Positions 27,459 through 36,762 are shown, counted from the stretch's first letter. The stretch: 64,000 nucleotides of DNA from Oscillospiraceae bacterium (GCA_009787625.1 WQSX01000001.1:186001-250000), one strand, 5' to 3'. Notes: generated from the letters alone by a model not told the origin. Translations and numbers: made by a program.

Positions 27459-27487
27459 ATTCTATACAATAATGTGTGTTTTGTCAA
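27459..27487 (-). promoter_or_regulatory. Leftward promoter of the divergent pair
   Basis: Minus-strand TTGACA (27482-27487), 17-base spacer, TAGAAT (27459-27464), in front of the RgpF-like gene. Its -35 box is only 14 bases from the -35 of the rightward promoter, so the two are back to back and the centre (TTGTCAA...TTGACAA) is itself an inverted repeat. Confidence 0.75.
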
Positions 27488-27501
27488 AACGAAAAAAGTT
27501 C

Positions 27502-27530
27502 TTGACAATGTTCAAAAAATGGTTTATAGT
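27502..27530 (+). promoter_or_regulatory. Rightward promoter of the choline operon
   Basis: TTGACA (27502-27507), 17-base spacer, TATAGT (27525-27530). An inverted repeat GTTCAA (27510-27515) and TTGAAC (27538-27543) brackets the -10 box and could be an operator, possibly for the winged-helix domain encoded just downstream. Confidence 0.75.
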
Positions 27531-27568
27531 CATATAAATTGAACAAACGAAAGGAAAGCATAAAATAA

Positions 27569-29362
27569 ATGAAAGCTGAAAACTTCCTATTAATCGCCAG
27601 ATACCTGTTAGAAAAGCCGGATGCAACCCAAAGAGAATTGGCAGGAATAACAGCGCTCAGCCTTGGTCTGGTAAACAGCACAATAAAAGAAGCGATAGCA
27701 TCAGGGCATTTAGACCAAAGAGGCAGCCGTGAACTGGTGCTGACAGAAAAAGGACAAAATAAGCTGGACGAATACAAAGTTAAAAACGCAATAATCCTAG
27801 CGGCAGGCTTTGGTTCACGCTGTGTACCACTGACATACGAAACCCCAAAAGGCCTATTGGAAGTCTTTGGACAGCCCATGATAGAACGCCAAATAGAGCA
27901 GTTAAACGAAAAAGGCATAACAGAAATAATAATAGTAGTGGGCTACAAAAAAGAGAGTTTTGACTATCTGATAGACAAATACGGAGTAAAGTTGGTCTAC
28001 AACCCTGAGTACGCCACAAAAAACAACCTGAGCAGTCTATATTGCGCAAGGAAATGGCTGGGCAGCTCATACGTGCTGATGAGCGACTTCTGGATTGAAA
28101 AAAACATATTTAACACCTACGAACCAAGGAGTTGGTACTCAGCAACATACAGCGAAGAAAAAACATCTGAATGGTGCATAACAACATCCCCATCTGACAA
28201 AATAGAAAAAATAGAAGTCGGCGGGCAAGACTCATGGATACTGATAGGCCCGGCATATTTCAGCGGAAGCTTCGGAGAAACGTATAAAGAGTATCTGATG
28301 GATTATTACAACACCCCCGGTACAGAGGACTACTACTGGGAGCATATATTAAAAGAAAAACTAAGCAGCCTGCCAATGTACTCAAACAGACAGGCGGGAA
28401 ACGTACATGAGTTTGAAAATTTAGAAGAATTGAGACAATTTGACCCATCATACATACAAGCATCAAACAGCAGCATAATGCAAGAAATAGCAAAAATCTT
28501 AAACTGTTCAGAGAGCGAAATACAGAGCATAAAACCCCTAAAAGTAGGCATGACAAATCACAGCTTCACATTCACTCACGACGGCACAAAATACATCATG
28601 CGTGTACCCGGCGAAGGAACAGACATGATGATAAACAGAGATCAAGAATACGCCATATATCAAATAATAATGCCTCTGGGGGTGAGTGACGACATAGTAC
28701 ACATAGACCCAAAAACAGGCTACAAAATAACAAAGCTGATAGAAAATGTGAGAGTGTGCGACCCGCTAAACCAATCAGAAGTTGCCATGTGTATGCAAAA
28801 ACTAAAAGAATTTCACGCACTGAAACTAAAATGCGACCACGTATTTGACATATTCGAGCGTATAGAATATTACGAATCCCTATGGCACACACCGAAGTCT
28901 TACTTCAAAGACCATCAGCAGACAACAGCAAACGTAATGAGCCTAAAACCTTTCGTAGATAAAGCACCCAAAGAATGGATACTGACCCACATAGACGCTG
29001 TACCAGACAACTTTTTGTTTGAAGAGACAAGAGATGGCACAAAAATCCGCCTGATAGACTGGGAATATGCGGGAATGCAAGATCCACACTTAGATATAGC
29101 AATGTTTATTGTGTATGCCATGTACGATAGGGAGCAAGCCGAAAATCTCATTGATACCTATTTTAAGACGGAGGAACCGTCCCCCTGCCCCCACGAGATC
29201 AGAAAAAAAATATATGCCTACATAGCAATGTGCGGACTTCTCTGGAGCAATTGGTGTGAATATAAAAGCCACATGGGCGTAGAATTCGGAGAATATTCCC
29301 TACGACAATACAGATTCGCAAAGGACTATTACAAAATATTTAGAGAAGAGGAAAGAAAATGA
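27569..29362 (+). CDS. Winged-helix / LicC-like cytidylyltransferase / LicA-like choline kinase fusion
   Basis: A 597-residue, three-part protein. Residues 1-68 form a winged helix-turn-helix (DATQRELAGITALSLGLVN, wing near SRELVLTEKGQNKL). Residues 73-300 are a LicC-type CTP:phosphocholine cytidylyltransferase (AIILAAGFGSRCVPLT, TPKGLLEVFGQPMIERQIE, LMSDFWIEKN). Residues about 310-590 are a LicA-like choline kinase with the Brenner-type HIDAVPDNF (H474, D476) and metal Asp in DWEYAG (D497). It would phosphorylate choline and make CDP-choline in the cytoplasm, and may regulate its own operon. The BCCT transporter follows with an ATGA overlap. No LicD transferase is seen in the window. Confidence 0.87.
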   Translation: MKAENFLLIARYLLEKPDATQRELAGITALSLGLVNSTIKEAIASGHLDQRGSRELVLTEKGQNKLDEYKVKNAIILAAGFGSRCVPLTYETPKGLLEVFGQPMIERQIEQLNEKGITEIIIVVGYKKESFDYLIDKYGVKLVYNPEYATKNNLSSLYCARKWLGSSYVLMSDFWIEKNIFNTYEPRSWYSATYSEEKTSEWCITTSPSDKIEKIEVGGQDSWILIGPAYFSGSFGETYKEYLMDYYNTPGTEDYYWEHILKEKLSSLPMYSNRQAGNVHEFENLEELRQFDPSYIQASNSSIMQEIAKILNCSESEIQSIKPLKVGMTNHSFTFTHDGTKYIMRVPGEGTDMMINRDQEYAIYQIIMPLGVSDDIVHIDPKTGYKITKLIENVRVCDPLNQSEVAMCMQKLKEFHALKLKCDHVFDIFERIEYYESLWHTPKSYFKDHQQTTANVMSLKPFVDKAPKEWILTHIDAVPDNFLFEETRDGTKIRLIDWEYAGMQDPHLDIAMFIVYAMYDREQAENLIDTYFKTEEPSPCPHEIRKKIYAYIAMCGLLWSNWCEYKSHMGVEFGEYSLRQYRFAKDYYKIFREEERK

Positions 29363-30882
29363 GCAAAGAGACGAAAAAAGTAAAAGGAAACATAGATTGG
29401 ATAGCAATGATAGTGCCATTGGCAGGAGTGCTGACTCTGCTGGTGTTGTTTCTGACAATGCCCGACCAATCACTGCTGGTACTGGAATCCATCAGAGGGT
29501 TTCTGGGCAACGACATTGGTTTGTATTACATCTTGCTGGGACTGTTCACCCTAGGTGCAACAATGTACATGGCGTTTTCAAGATTCGGCAAAATCAAGCT
29601 GGGAAATCTTGATAAACCGCAATACAGCTCATTTGCATGGGGCTCAATGATTTTCACAGGCACAATGGCGGCAGATATAATCTTCTTCTCACTGAGTGAA
29701 TGGGCGATGTATGCCGCAGAACCACATGTTCAAGAGATGGGCAGTATGCAAGTATGGGCGCCGACATTCCCACTATTCCACTGGGGTCCGATAGCGTGGA
29801 GTATCTACATAGTGCTCGCCGTGGCATTCGGATTTATGCTACACATCAGAGGGGAGACAAAGCAAAAGTTCTCACAAGCATGCCGCCCGCTACTTGGCAA
29901 TAAAGTAGACGGTCCACTCGGAAAACTAATCGACGTAATAGCAATATTCGCGCTAATAGCAGGTACAGCAACAACATTCTCTCTGGCAACACCGCTCATA
30001 TCAGCGGCGGCGGCGGATATTTTCAACATAAGCGTCACAACGACCATGACAATCCTAATACTCGTGATGGTAGCGGCAATATACACCATAACAGTGCTGT
30101 TTGGGATAAAAGGAATCAAAAGACTTGCCAGCATATGCGTCTACTTCTTCTTTGCTCTACTATTCTACTTCCTGTTCTTGGGCGGCGAAACAATGTACAT
30201 ACTGGAAACGGGAGTCAGCTCAATAGGTAACTTGGCGCAGAACTTTATCGGTATGGCAACTTGGACAGATCCACTGCGTGAAAATTCATTTGCACAAGAC
30301 TGGACAGTATTCTACTGGGCATACTGGATGGCATGGTGCGTAGCGACCCCGTTCTTCATAGGCATGATAAGCAAAGGCAGAACAATCAGAAATACAGTAG
30401 TGGGAGCCTATGGCTGGGGGCTTGCAGGGACATTTACGTCATTCATAATCCTAGGAAACTACGGTCTGGCACAACAAATGCGCCACGGCTTAGACTCAGC
30501 AGGAGCAATAGCAGGCGGCGCAGACATCTCACAGACAATAATAGAAATTTTCCACACACTGCCTCTACCCACAATTGCCCTTATACTACTGGCAATAAAT
30601 ATGATAATGTTCTACTCAACAACGTTTGACGTGCTGACAATAATAGTAGCAGGTTACTCACACAAAGAACTAAAAACAGACGAAGAACCCGACAAAAGAA
30701 TCAGGGCATTCTGGGCAATACTATTAATACTACTGCCAATAGGCCTACTATTCGCAGAAGGCACACTGGCAAACCTACAGAGCGTAGCAATAATAGCCGC
30801 GTTCCCCATAGGGATAGTAATTATAATGATTGTAGCAAGCTTCTTTAAAGATGCTAAGAAGTACTTGGACAAGGGTAAATAG
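29359..30882 (+). CDS. BCCT-family choline/betaine/carnitine transporter
   Basis: A 507-residue inner-membrane carrier of the betaine-choline-carnitine transporter family, about 12 transmembrane helices. The family signature is seen as DWTVFYWAYWMAWC followed by GMISKGRTIRNTVVGAYGWG; FSSFAWGSMI-type N-terminal Gly/Ser segments and FHWGPIAWSIYI also fit. It overlaps the choline-kinase fusion by four bases, so its likely substrate is choline, supplying the upstream enzymes. In other lic operons this role is played by LicB, an unrelated carrier; here a BCCT protein appears to replace it. The gene is convergent with the diguanylate cyclase, 25 bases away, and no clear terminator is visible between them. 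Confidence 0.88.
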   Translation: MSKETKKVKGNIDWIAMIVPLAGVLTLLVLFLTMPDQSLLVLESIRGFLGNDIGLYYILLGLFTLGATMYMAFSRFGKIKLGNLDKPQYSSFAWGSMIFTGTMAADIIFFSLSEWAMYAAEPHVQEMGSMQVWAPTFPLFHWGPIAWSIYIVLAVAFGFMLHIRGETKQKFSQACRPLLGNKVDGPLGKLIDVIAIFALIAGTATTFSLATPLISAAAADIFNISVTTTMTILILVMVAAIYTITVLFGIKGIKRLASICVYFFFALLFYFLFLGGETMYILETGVSSIGNLAQNFIGMATWTDPLRENSFAQDWTVFYWAYWMAWCVATPFFIGMISKGRTIRNTVVGAYGWGLAGTFTSFIILGNYGLAQQMRHGLDSAGAIAGGADISQTIIEIFHTLPLPTIALILLAINMIMFYSTTFDVLTIIVAGYSHKELKTDEEPDKRIRAFWAILLILLPIGLLFAEGTLANLQSVAIIAAFPIGIVIIMIVASFFKDAKKYLDKGK

Positions 30883-30907
30883 AAATTTTTGCTCCATAGC
30901 TCCGGTT

Positions 30908-32632
30908 TTAATTTTCTTTAAGTATTACCATATTGCGACCGGCATTTTTGGCTTCATAAACAGCCGCGTCAGCTGCATCGATGATGCTCTGCATGGTTTT
31001 TGAAACCTCTGATTTGCTTGCCACGCCTATAGAAGCTGTGACAGGTATTGAAAGACCATCCATAATAAAAGGCAACTTGCGAATATTGTCTTGTATACGA
31101 TTTGCGGTTGCCAATGCATCCTCTTTACTTGTTTTTGGCAGAGCCACGATAAATTCTTCGCCACCGTATCGGGCGGCTATCTCACCGTCACGCAAAACGT
31201 GCCTGATGCGCATTGCAAATATTTTCAGCACATCGTCTCCTACACTGTGTCCGTATGTGTCATTTATCTTTTTGAAATAGTCTATATCCATCATGACAAT
31301 AGAGAAATCATGATTACTCTTTATACTTTCTTGCAGGGCCAATTCAGAATTATCCATAAAGTAACGGCGATTGAACATGTCTGTAAGTGGGTCGGTGTAA
31401 GCTCGTTTTTTCATTTGCTCTGCTTCACTCATTGTGGCTACAAACACCGCCATAGCCATTAAAAACACAAAAATAAGCATCGGAACACCTGTCGGGTCAA
31501 ACGTAAACGCAGGAAAAATGTCAGGCAGCGCAAGCTGCAAGGTATATACGGCAACGAATATAACAGCAATTATAACACCTGCCATAAACAGCCTTTGCCC
31601 TAAGCTGATTTTTCGTACTTTAATTGTAAAGCAGATAATTATAAACGCAAACACCGCACCATAAGCCGGATACATAAAGCTGTTGATTTGGGCTACTGTT
31701 TGTGTGCCTGCAAACATATAAAGCAAGGCAAGCGTGGCACAAAAAACATAAATTGCCCGTAAAAATATCTTGTTTAAAACGTTAGGAAAAAGCTCGTTGA
31801 CGGTGGCGAGTGCGGTAATAAACGCAAGCGGAATTGTCACATATTCCATGCGAAATAAAATTGAACCTCCAAGCCGGTTTGCAAAGGGGGCAAGAGTTCG
31901 GCTACCTGCTGCACCCAAGCGCATATACCAAATCATGCAGAATAAAGAGGAAAACAACATGCCCCTGCTTTTGATAAGCAGAAAATGCAAAAGCAACGAC
32001 AAAACAGACATTATCAAAAACGCCCCCATAATCATTGCATTTTGTGAATCTGCCACACGCGCCTCGTTAATAAGAGAGTCACCCACACCCATAGACCATG
32101 TATGGTGATGGCTACCTCGTGTTCCCACAAAGTTAGAGACCTGTTGCACAATCTCAATGACTCCGTTTTCGGCTTGTGCCGTTATGGTGATACGTCCATA
32201 GCCTTGTACATTTGTTTCTGCCGAATCACCGGGTAAACCTACAGAGGTCACTAACTGACCATTCACATACACTCGGTGGGCATATCTTGCAGCAGTTCGT
32301 GTGAAGGTATACCAACCATCATCAGATGTCAAAAAAGTCTGTCGGCTTGTGGCATGAGAAAAATACCGTGCATCACCAACAATTGCATCATTCGCCCATG
32401 CTTCAAACTCATTGGGTGAAAATAGGACATTAGGGATAAATTCCGCATAGCCACTGAGCGTGGCATTGTATTGCTCAAAGTCAAAGTCTCTCATATCCCA
32501 AAGCGCATCATCGCTATATGAAATTTTGCGCGGCATTGCAGATGTATTACTTAGCAGAAAAAATCCAGCCGAAATAATGAGCAGGATTACGATAGTCGAT
32601 AATAGCCTTGTAGTAAAAATTTTTCTTATCAA
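30908..32632 (-). CDS. Membrane diguanylate cyclase with 7TM sensor (7TMR-DISM type)
   Basis: A 574-residue c-di-GMP synthase. An N-terminal membrane segment (LLSTIVILLIISAGFFLL) is followed by an extracellular beta-rich region, about seven transmembrane helices (residues 200-395), and a C-terminal GGDEF domain: DPLTDMFNRRYFM, MMDIDYFKKINDTYGHSVGD, and active-site RYGGEEFIVALP. The layout fits 7TMR-DISM sensors. An RxxD inhibitory site is not obvious before GGEEF. The start is TTG at 32632 with a strong CGGAGG site; the nearby ATG at 32636 is out of frame. Its own promoter is likely at 32731-32759. It may link surface glycan or motility control to an extracellular signal. Confidence 0.87.
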   Translation of the reverse strand: MIRKIFTTRLLSTIVILLIISAGFFLLSNTSAMPRKISYSDDALWDMRDFDFEQYNATLSGYAEFIPNVLFSPNEFEAWANDAIVGDARYFSHATSRQTFLTSDDGWYTFTRTAARYAHRVYVNGQLVTSVGLPGDSAETNVQGYGRITITAQAENGVIEIVQQVSNFVGTRGSHHHTWSMGVGDSLINEARVADSQNAMIMGAFLIMSVLSLLLHFLLIKSRGMLFSSLFCMIWYMRLGAAGSRTLAPFANRLGGSILFRMEYVTIPLAFITALATVNELFPNVLNKIFLRAIYVFCATLALLYMFAGTQTVAQINSFMYPAYGAVFAFIIICFTIKVRKISLGQRLFMAGVIIAVIFVAVYTLQLALPDIFPAFTFDPTGVPMLIFVFLMAMAVFVATMSEAEQMKKRAYTDPLTDMFNRRYFMDNSELALQESIKSNHDFSIVMMDIDYFKKINDTYGHSVGDDVLKIFAMRIRHVLRDGEIAARYGGEEFIVALPKTSKEDALATANRIQDNIRKLPFIMDGLSIPVTASIGVASKSEVSKTMQSIIDAADAAVYEAKNAGRNMVILKEN

Positions 32633-32730
32633 ACATGAACCTCCGGTTATCGCCGCTCATTTTTACAGCTTAGTGCCGGTATCACAAGAAAATCGACACG
32701 TACTGTTTTGCGCCATGACCACTTATTGGC

Positions 32731-32759
32731 ATGATAACATGTTTTCCCTTTGTTTACAA
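32731..32759 (-). promoter_or_regulatory. Possible promoter for the diguanylate cyclase
   Basis: Minus-strand TTGTAA (32754-32759), 17-base spacer, TATCAT (32731-32736), about 100 bases before the TTG start. The -35 lies inside the inverted repeat at 32742-32766. Confidence 0.45.
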
Positions 32760-32766
32760 GGGAAAA
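32742..32766. terminator. AT-rich inverted repeat after the LTA-synthase-like gene
   Basis: Arms TTTTCCCTT (32742-32750) and AAGGGAAAA (32758-32766) with a 7-base loop, 30 bases past the stop codon at 32796. The A/T ends of the stem give a short U-run in both directions, so weak bidirectional termination is possible; it could instead be an operator of the overlapping promoter. Confidence 0.4.
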
Positions 32767-32795
32767 AGGGAGTGCCGGGACAAATTACGGCAAAC

Positions 32796-34679
32796 CTAAT
32801 CATTAGGTAAAAACGTCCAATTAGAGTAATCTCCGGCATATCCGGTAATCTCATAAATTCCGGTAAGATTCATATACCCCAAGCCGCCAAGTGCCGCCCA
32901 AGCTTCTGCCCAAGTTGGTAAGAGCATATACATAGTTCGAGGCGGGGCGACAGCTCCGTCGAGAATGTCAAAATATGAAAGCCCAAAAGACTCGTGTGAA
33001 ATCCCTGCGGCTTGCAAAACAGTGCCGGGGAAGAAAGCGTGAGACATCTCGGTGACAGAATCAATAACAAGCGGGCCGGTGCTGTATGCGGGCTTGATAA
33101 AAAGACTGGTGGTGACAGGAGTAACACGCCCAAAGCCGTGGTCGCTGATAATAATAATCGTACTGGAATCAAAAACATCAAGCTCTCTCATGGCTGAGAA
33201 GTAACGCTCAAGAATCTCAAAATTTTGCACAATACCATCAATGCTTACATCATAACCACCATGCGCACCGTTGATATGGAAAAAGTTAAACACACCCTGC
33301 TCCAAATCAGCCGTAAACTCATTATTTTGCAGAAACTCAAGAAGTCGCATATCGTGGTAAGGACCGACCATGAACGGCTGAGCTTCGGGAACACTGCGCG
33401 AAAATGAAAAGAAATGACTGCCAAAATCAAAATCAATAGGCTCAAGGAACATATTTTTGAGCAAATAGGGCATAACTCTACCGAAAGACACACGGGTTAT
33501 AATACTGGAAAAACTCTGAAAATTTAAATATGCCTCAAGGCCTCCATAGACCTCCACGATATTATCCGTCCTGTTTTCGATATGGCTGAGATTGCCGATA
33601 GTGCTGGTCTGGTCAAGATACAGGTTGGTAGTGAACCCGTGCTCTCGCAAAATATCAATGATATTGTGGTTTGCCCAAGCCTCATCCCAATATTCCTCAA
33701 AAGTCTGCCCATCGCTATACTTTACCTGCGTAAGCATCGTGACCATCGATGGCAAAGTATCAAAAAATTCGGAAACACTATTTTCAAAATGTGTAAACCC
33801 ATCGAGAACATCAGCAAGATAGGGATGCTCCTCAAAAGCATCTCTCATATGCCGTACATCCACCCTGTCAGGAACAAAAACAACAATATTTTTATTCTCA
33901 CTGAGATGCAGAGCATTTTCAAACGAAGTAAAAATATTCGGCTGCTCATCAAGTCCCTCCGGAAGATCCGCCTGCAAAGCAGTTGCCGAAAGCCCAACAA
34001 CCTGCATACCGACCATGATGACAGCAGAAAAAACAATAACCTTATCAAATTTAAACTGAGCCTTGCGCAACCTGGAAATCAATAGAAGCCCGGCAGGCAA
34101 AATGGCAACAAAAACCCAAATAAGCAAATTAAAAATATTCGCAAAAGTAAGCTCGCTATACCGAACAGACGAACCAACATCAACTACCATTCTCCCATTG
34201 AGAAAAAGAGTCTGCACATAAGAGCTAAGTAGCACACCAAGCACTAAAAGTAGGAAAAGCTCCGAAGCAGACTCTTTCAAAAACTTACCCAGCAAAAAGT
34301 ACAAAACAGCCACCAAAACAATTGCCGCAATTAAAAAAAGATAGAGGGTAGCAAACATATTAAAAGTAAATCTAATCAAAAGCACAAACAAAATGCCAAG
34401 AGCAAAAAAGGAAAGTCCAAGCTTTAGATTTCTATGGCATAAAACCAAAAGAGTAACAGCCATTAAAACAAACCCAATAGAGAAAAATAAAAAAAGATTA
34501 GGCACAAGCAATCTCCAACTAACAATAAACGAAGACGGATTGTGCAAAAAAATGTCAAACGGAGAATAAAACAAAAGCATAAAAGGCGCAGAAAAAGAAA
34601 GCGTCAAAACAGCAAAAAGTTTCCACCCATCTATACCACCATCAAAGAAAAACCGTCGCACACGTTCAAAAGCATTCAT
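32796..34679 (-). CDS. LTA-synthase-like membrane enzyme (paralogue 3)
   Basis: A 627-residue protein: about seven N-terminal transmembrane helices (residues 10-240) and an extracellular alkaline-phosphatase-superfamily domain. Key pieces are NIVVFVPDRVDVRHMRDAF (metal Asp), Thr in FFDTLPSMVTMLTQ (likely nucleophile) and IIIISDHGFGRV (metal site). The ATG at 34679 with AGGAG is chosen over an earlier ATG at 34706. It is very similar to the next gene upstream (34825-36762), so the two are a tandem duplication separated by a family A hairpin. By fold they may transfer phosphoglycerol-type groups onto a glycan outside the membrane; the adjacent YidC/TagF-like fusion supports a teichoic-type pathway. 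Confidence 0.82.
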   Translation of the reverse strand: MNAFERVRRFFFDGGIDGWKLFAVLTLSFSAPFMLLFYSPFDIFLHNPSSFIVSWRLLVPNLFLFFSIGFVLMAVTLLVLCHRNLKLGLSFFALGILFVLLIRFTFNMFATLYLFLIAAIVLVAVLYFLLGKFLKESASELFLLLVLGVLLSSYVQTLFLNGRMVVDVGSSVRYSELTFANIFNLLIWVFVAILPAGLLLISRLRKAQFKFDKVIVFSAVIMVGMQVVGLSATALQADLPEGLDEQPNIFTSFENALHLSENKNIVVFVPDRVDVRHMRDAFEEHPYLADVLDGFTHFENSVSEFFDTLPSMVTMLTQVKYSDGQTFEEYWDEAWANHNIIDILREHGFTTNLYLDQTSTIGNLSHIENRTDNIVEVYGGLEAYLNFQSFSSIITRVSFGRVMPYLLKNMFLEPIDFDFGSHFFSFSRSVPEAQPFMVGPYHDMRLLEFLQNNEFTADLEQGVFNFFHINGAHGGYDVSIDGIVQNFEILERYFSAMRELDVFDSSTIIIISDHGFGRVTPVTTSLFIKPAYSTGPLVIDSVTEMSHAFFPGTVLQAAGISHESFGLSYFDILDGAVAPPRTMYMLLPTWAEAWAALGGLGYMNLTGIYEITGYAGDYSNWTFLPND

Positions 34680-34726
34680 AATTATATATTCTCCTATCGC
34701 ACACATTGCACAGATTGCTCAAAGGT

Positions 34727-34823
34727 AGCAGGTGAAATGCTGTTTGCTCCGGTTTTTGCGAGAACAGCGGTGTAGATCCCGATGGCTCGCAAAAACCGGA
34801 GCAAACAGCATTTCACCTGCGGG
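34727..34823. repeat. Family A hairpin, copy 1
   Basis: A perfect 35-bp inverted repeat: arms 34728-34762 and 34786-34820, loop 34763-34785 (23 bases, AACAGCGGTG...CCCGATGG). It starts five bases after the stop codon at 34825 and lies between the two tandem LTA-synthase-like genes. Conserved ends are AGCAG on the left and CTGCGGG on the right, as in other copies. Confidence 0.92.
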
Positions 34824-34824
34824 T

Positions 34825-36762
34825 CTAAGGCACGGCATGACTTGGCACAAATGTCCAGTTGTTTTCATCTGCGGCATAACCCCTGATTTCGTAGAAACCA
34901 AACACCCGAAGAATGCCATCTTCACCATAGTCGGCATAGGGTAACCACCAAGGCGTGAGGTTATATAATCTTCTTGTCTCAGGAGCATAACCTGCTAAAA
35001 TATCAAAATACGACAAACCGACCTGCTCATGCGGAAGTCCCGCAAATTGCAAGAGACTAGCCGCAAAATATCTGTTGGACATCTCTGATAAAGTGTCTGT
35101 AACAAGCGGTCCCGTCGAATAAGCCGGCTTAATAAAAAGGCTGGTGGTGACAGGAGTTATCCAACCAATGCCATTTTCTAAATCAAAATCAATGGAAATG
35201 TCCCAGTGCCGCCCGTGGTCGCCAAGAATAAGAATTGTACTGCTGTCATAAACTCCGAGAGCCCTCATATTATCTAAAAAATGCTCAATAATCTCAAAAT
35301 TTTGGAGTACGCTCGGAATGTTTCCATATGCGCCCCCGCCCGCATGGGCACCGTTGAGATGTAATAGTGTGAACACAGGATTTTGAGCATTTAAGGTAAA
35401 CTCATTTTGCTGAATGTATTCAAGCAGGCGCTCATCATGGAACATTGCAGCCATAAGCGGTTGGGCGTCGGGCATATCATGTGAAAACGCAAACAGGTGG
35501 TTGCCAAACTCCAGAGAAATTGGAGAGAGAAAAATATTTTTCAGAAGATATGGCGAAACCCTACCAAACGACATACGTGCGGCAATAGTGATGAGGTTTC
35601 TGGTGTGTATGCTGATCTCGACACCTTCATAGGATTCACGAATATTGTCTGTCCTATTTTCGATGTCACTTAAATCATTGACAGTACTCCAATGGTCGAG
35701 ATAGAGATGTGTTGTGAAACCATGTTCCCTCAGTGTGTCGATGACATTATGCTGCGCCCAAGCCTCTGCGCGAAAATCGCCGATAGTTTGCCCCGCCGAA
35801 TAGTAATGCTGAGTGAGCATTGAAATCATTGAAGGTAGAGTGTCAAAAAACTCAGACGTATTATTTTCAAAGTGTGTAAACCCGTAGAGCATTTCTGCTA
35901 TACGTGGGTTTTCGGCGAATGCCGTGTTCATAAATCGGACATCAAGCCTGTCGAGGATAAACACGATAATGTTCTTGTCTTCATTAAAGTGCATCGAATA
36001 ATCAAAACTCACATATCGCTCAGGCACATTCTCAATGCCTATGGGGAGATCGGTAGTGGCAGCAGTAGCCCCGAGCCCCACCATCTGCATACCTGAGATA
36101 ATCACGGAAGAAAAAATCAGAGCCTTATAAAATTTAAACTCTTTTTTCGTAACTCTAAAACATACCCAAGCGGCTATCGGAAGTAAAGCAACAGCCACCC
36201 ATAGAATAAGATTTAATATGTTTGCGGAAGACAGAGCGTCGTATATCGGAGCCGCTCCTGCCTCGGCTACCATGTTGCCGTTTAAGAAAAGCGTCTGAAC
36301 ATATGAACTGAGTATCAACCCGAAAATACCGAGTAAAATAATATCTGAAGCTCTATCTCCCAGAAAAATCCTCAGTAATACATAAAAAACTGCTACGGCG
36401 GCAATCGCGGCGATAATAAACAGGTATATGTAAGTAAACATGCCGAGAAGAAATCTGGCAATTAGTGTGAGTAAAATGCCCAAAACAAAAAAGGAAATGC
36501 CAACCGCACGTTTTTTATGGCAAAGCAGAAAAAGTGTGAAACCCACGAGAACAAAACCCACAAGAAATAAGACAGAGAGCTGTGGCAGCAATAGCCTCCA
36601 ACCCACAACAAAAGGCGTAGGGTTATTTAAATAAATGTCAAACGGGGTATAAAACAGGAGCATAAACGACCCGGAAAAAGCCAGAGCAAAAACAGCCGCA
36701 AGCTTTTGGGTGCTCAGTCCGGTATCGGCTACATAGCTGAAAAATTGCCTAAACTTGATCAT
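34825..36762 (-). CDS. LTA-synthase-like membrane enzyme (paralogue 4)
   Basis: A 645-residue tandem paralogue of the preceding entry: about seven transmembrane helices, then the extracellular catalytic domain with NIIVFILDRLDVRFMNTAF, Thr in FFDTLPSMISMLTQ, and TILILGDHGRHW. Sequence is conserved along the whole length (for example YDSSTILI/FDSSTIII and VTTSLFIKPAYSTGPLV in both), but this copy has an insertion after DHGRHW. The ATG at 36762 with GGAGAG is chosen; it overlaps the stop of the YidC/TagF-like gene by 14 bases, indicating coupled translation. Substrate undecided; phosphoglycerol or phosphocholine-type transfer would fit the neighbourhood. Confidence 0.82.
   Translation of the reverse strand: MIKFRQFFSYVADTGLSTQKLAAVFALAFSGSFMLLFYTPFDIYLNNPTPFVVGWRLLLPQLSVLFLVGFVLVGFTLFLLCHKKRAVGISFFVLGILLTLIARFLLGMFTYIYLFIIAAIAAVAVFYVLLRIFLGDRASDIILLGIFGLILSSYVQTLFLNGNMVAEAGAAPIYDALSSANILNLILWVAVALLPIAAWVCFRVTKKEFKFYKALIFSSVIISGMQMVGLGATAATTDLPIGIENVPERYVSFDYSMHFNEDKNIIVFILDRLDVRFMNTAFAENPRIAEMLYGFTHFENNTSEFFDTLPSMISMLTQHYYSAGQTIGDFRAEAWAQHNVIDTLREHGFTTHLYLDHWSTVNDLSDIENRTDNIRESYEGVEISIHTRNLITIAARMSFGRVSPYLLKNIFLSPISLEFGNHLFAFSHDMPDAQPLMAAMFHDERLLEYIQQNEFTLNAQNPVFTLLHLNGAHAGGGAYGNIPSVLQNFEIIEHFLDNMRALGVYDSSTILILGDHGRHWDISIDFDLENGIGWITPVTTSLFIKPAYSTGPLVTDTLSEMSNRYFAASLLQFAGLPHEQVGLSYFDILAGYAPETRRLYNLTPWWLPYADYGEDGILRVFGFYEIRGYAADENNWTFVPSHAVP

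Noticed and set aside
29359-30882. BCCT carrier as a plain osmolyte uptake gene
   Set aside because: Possible in principle, but the four-base overlap with the choline kinase/cytidylyltransferase gene makes choline supply for glycan decoration the better reading.
30883-30907. Terminator between the convergent carrier and diguanylate cyclase genes
   Set aside because: Only a short imperfect GCTCC/GGAGC-like stretch and T-rich sequence are seen; no stem of useful length could be drawn.
34719-34988. Small ORF over the hairpin at 34.7 kb
   Set aside because: Its codons run through the palindrome and into the end of the LTA-synthase-like gene in another frame; a similar spurious frame is seen over the copy at 39.0 kb.
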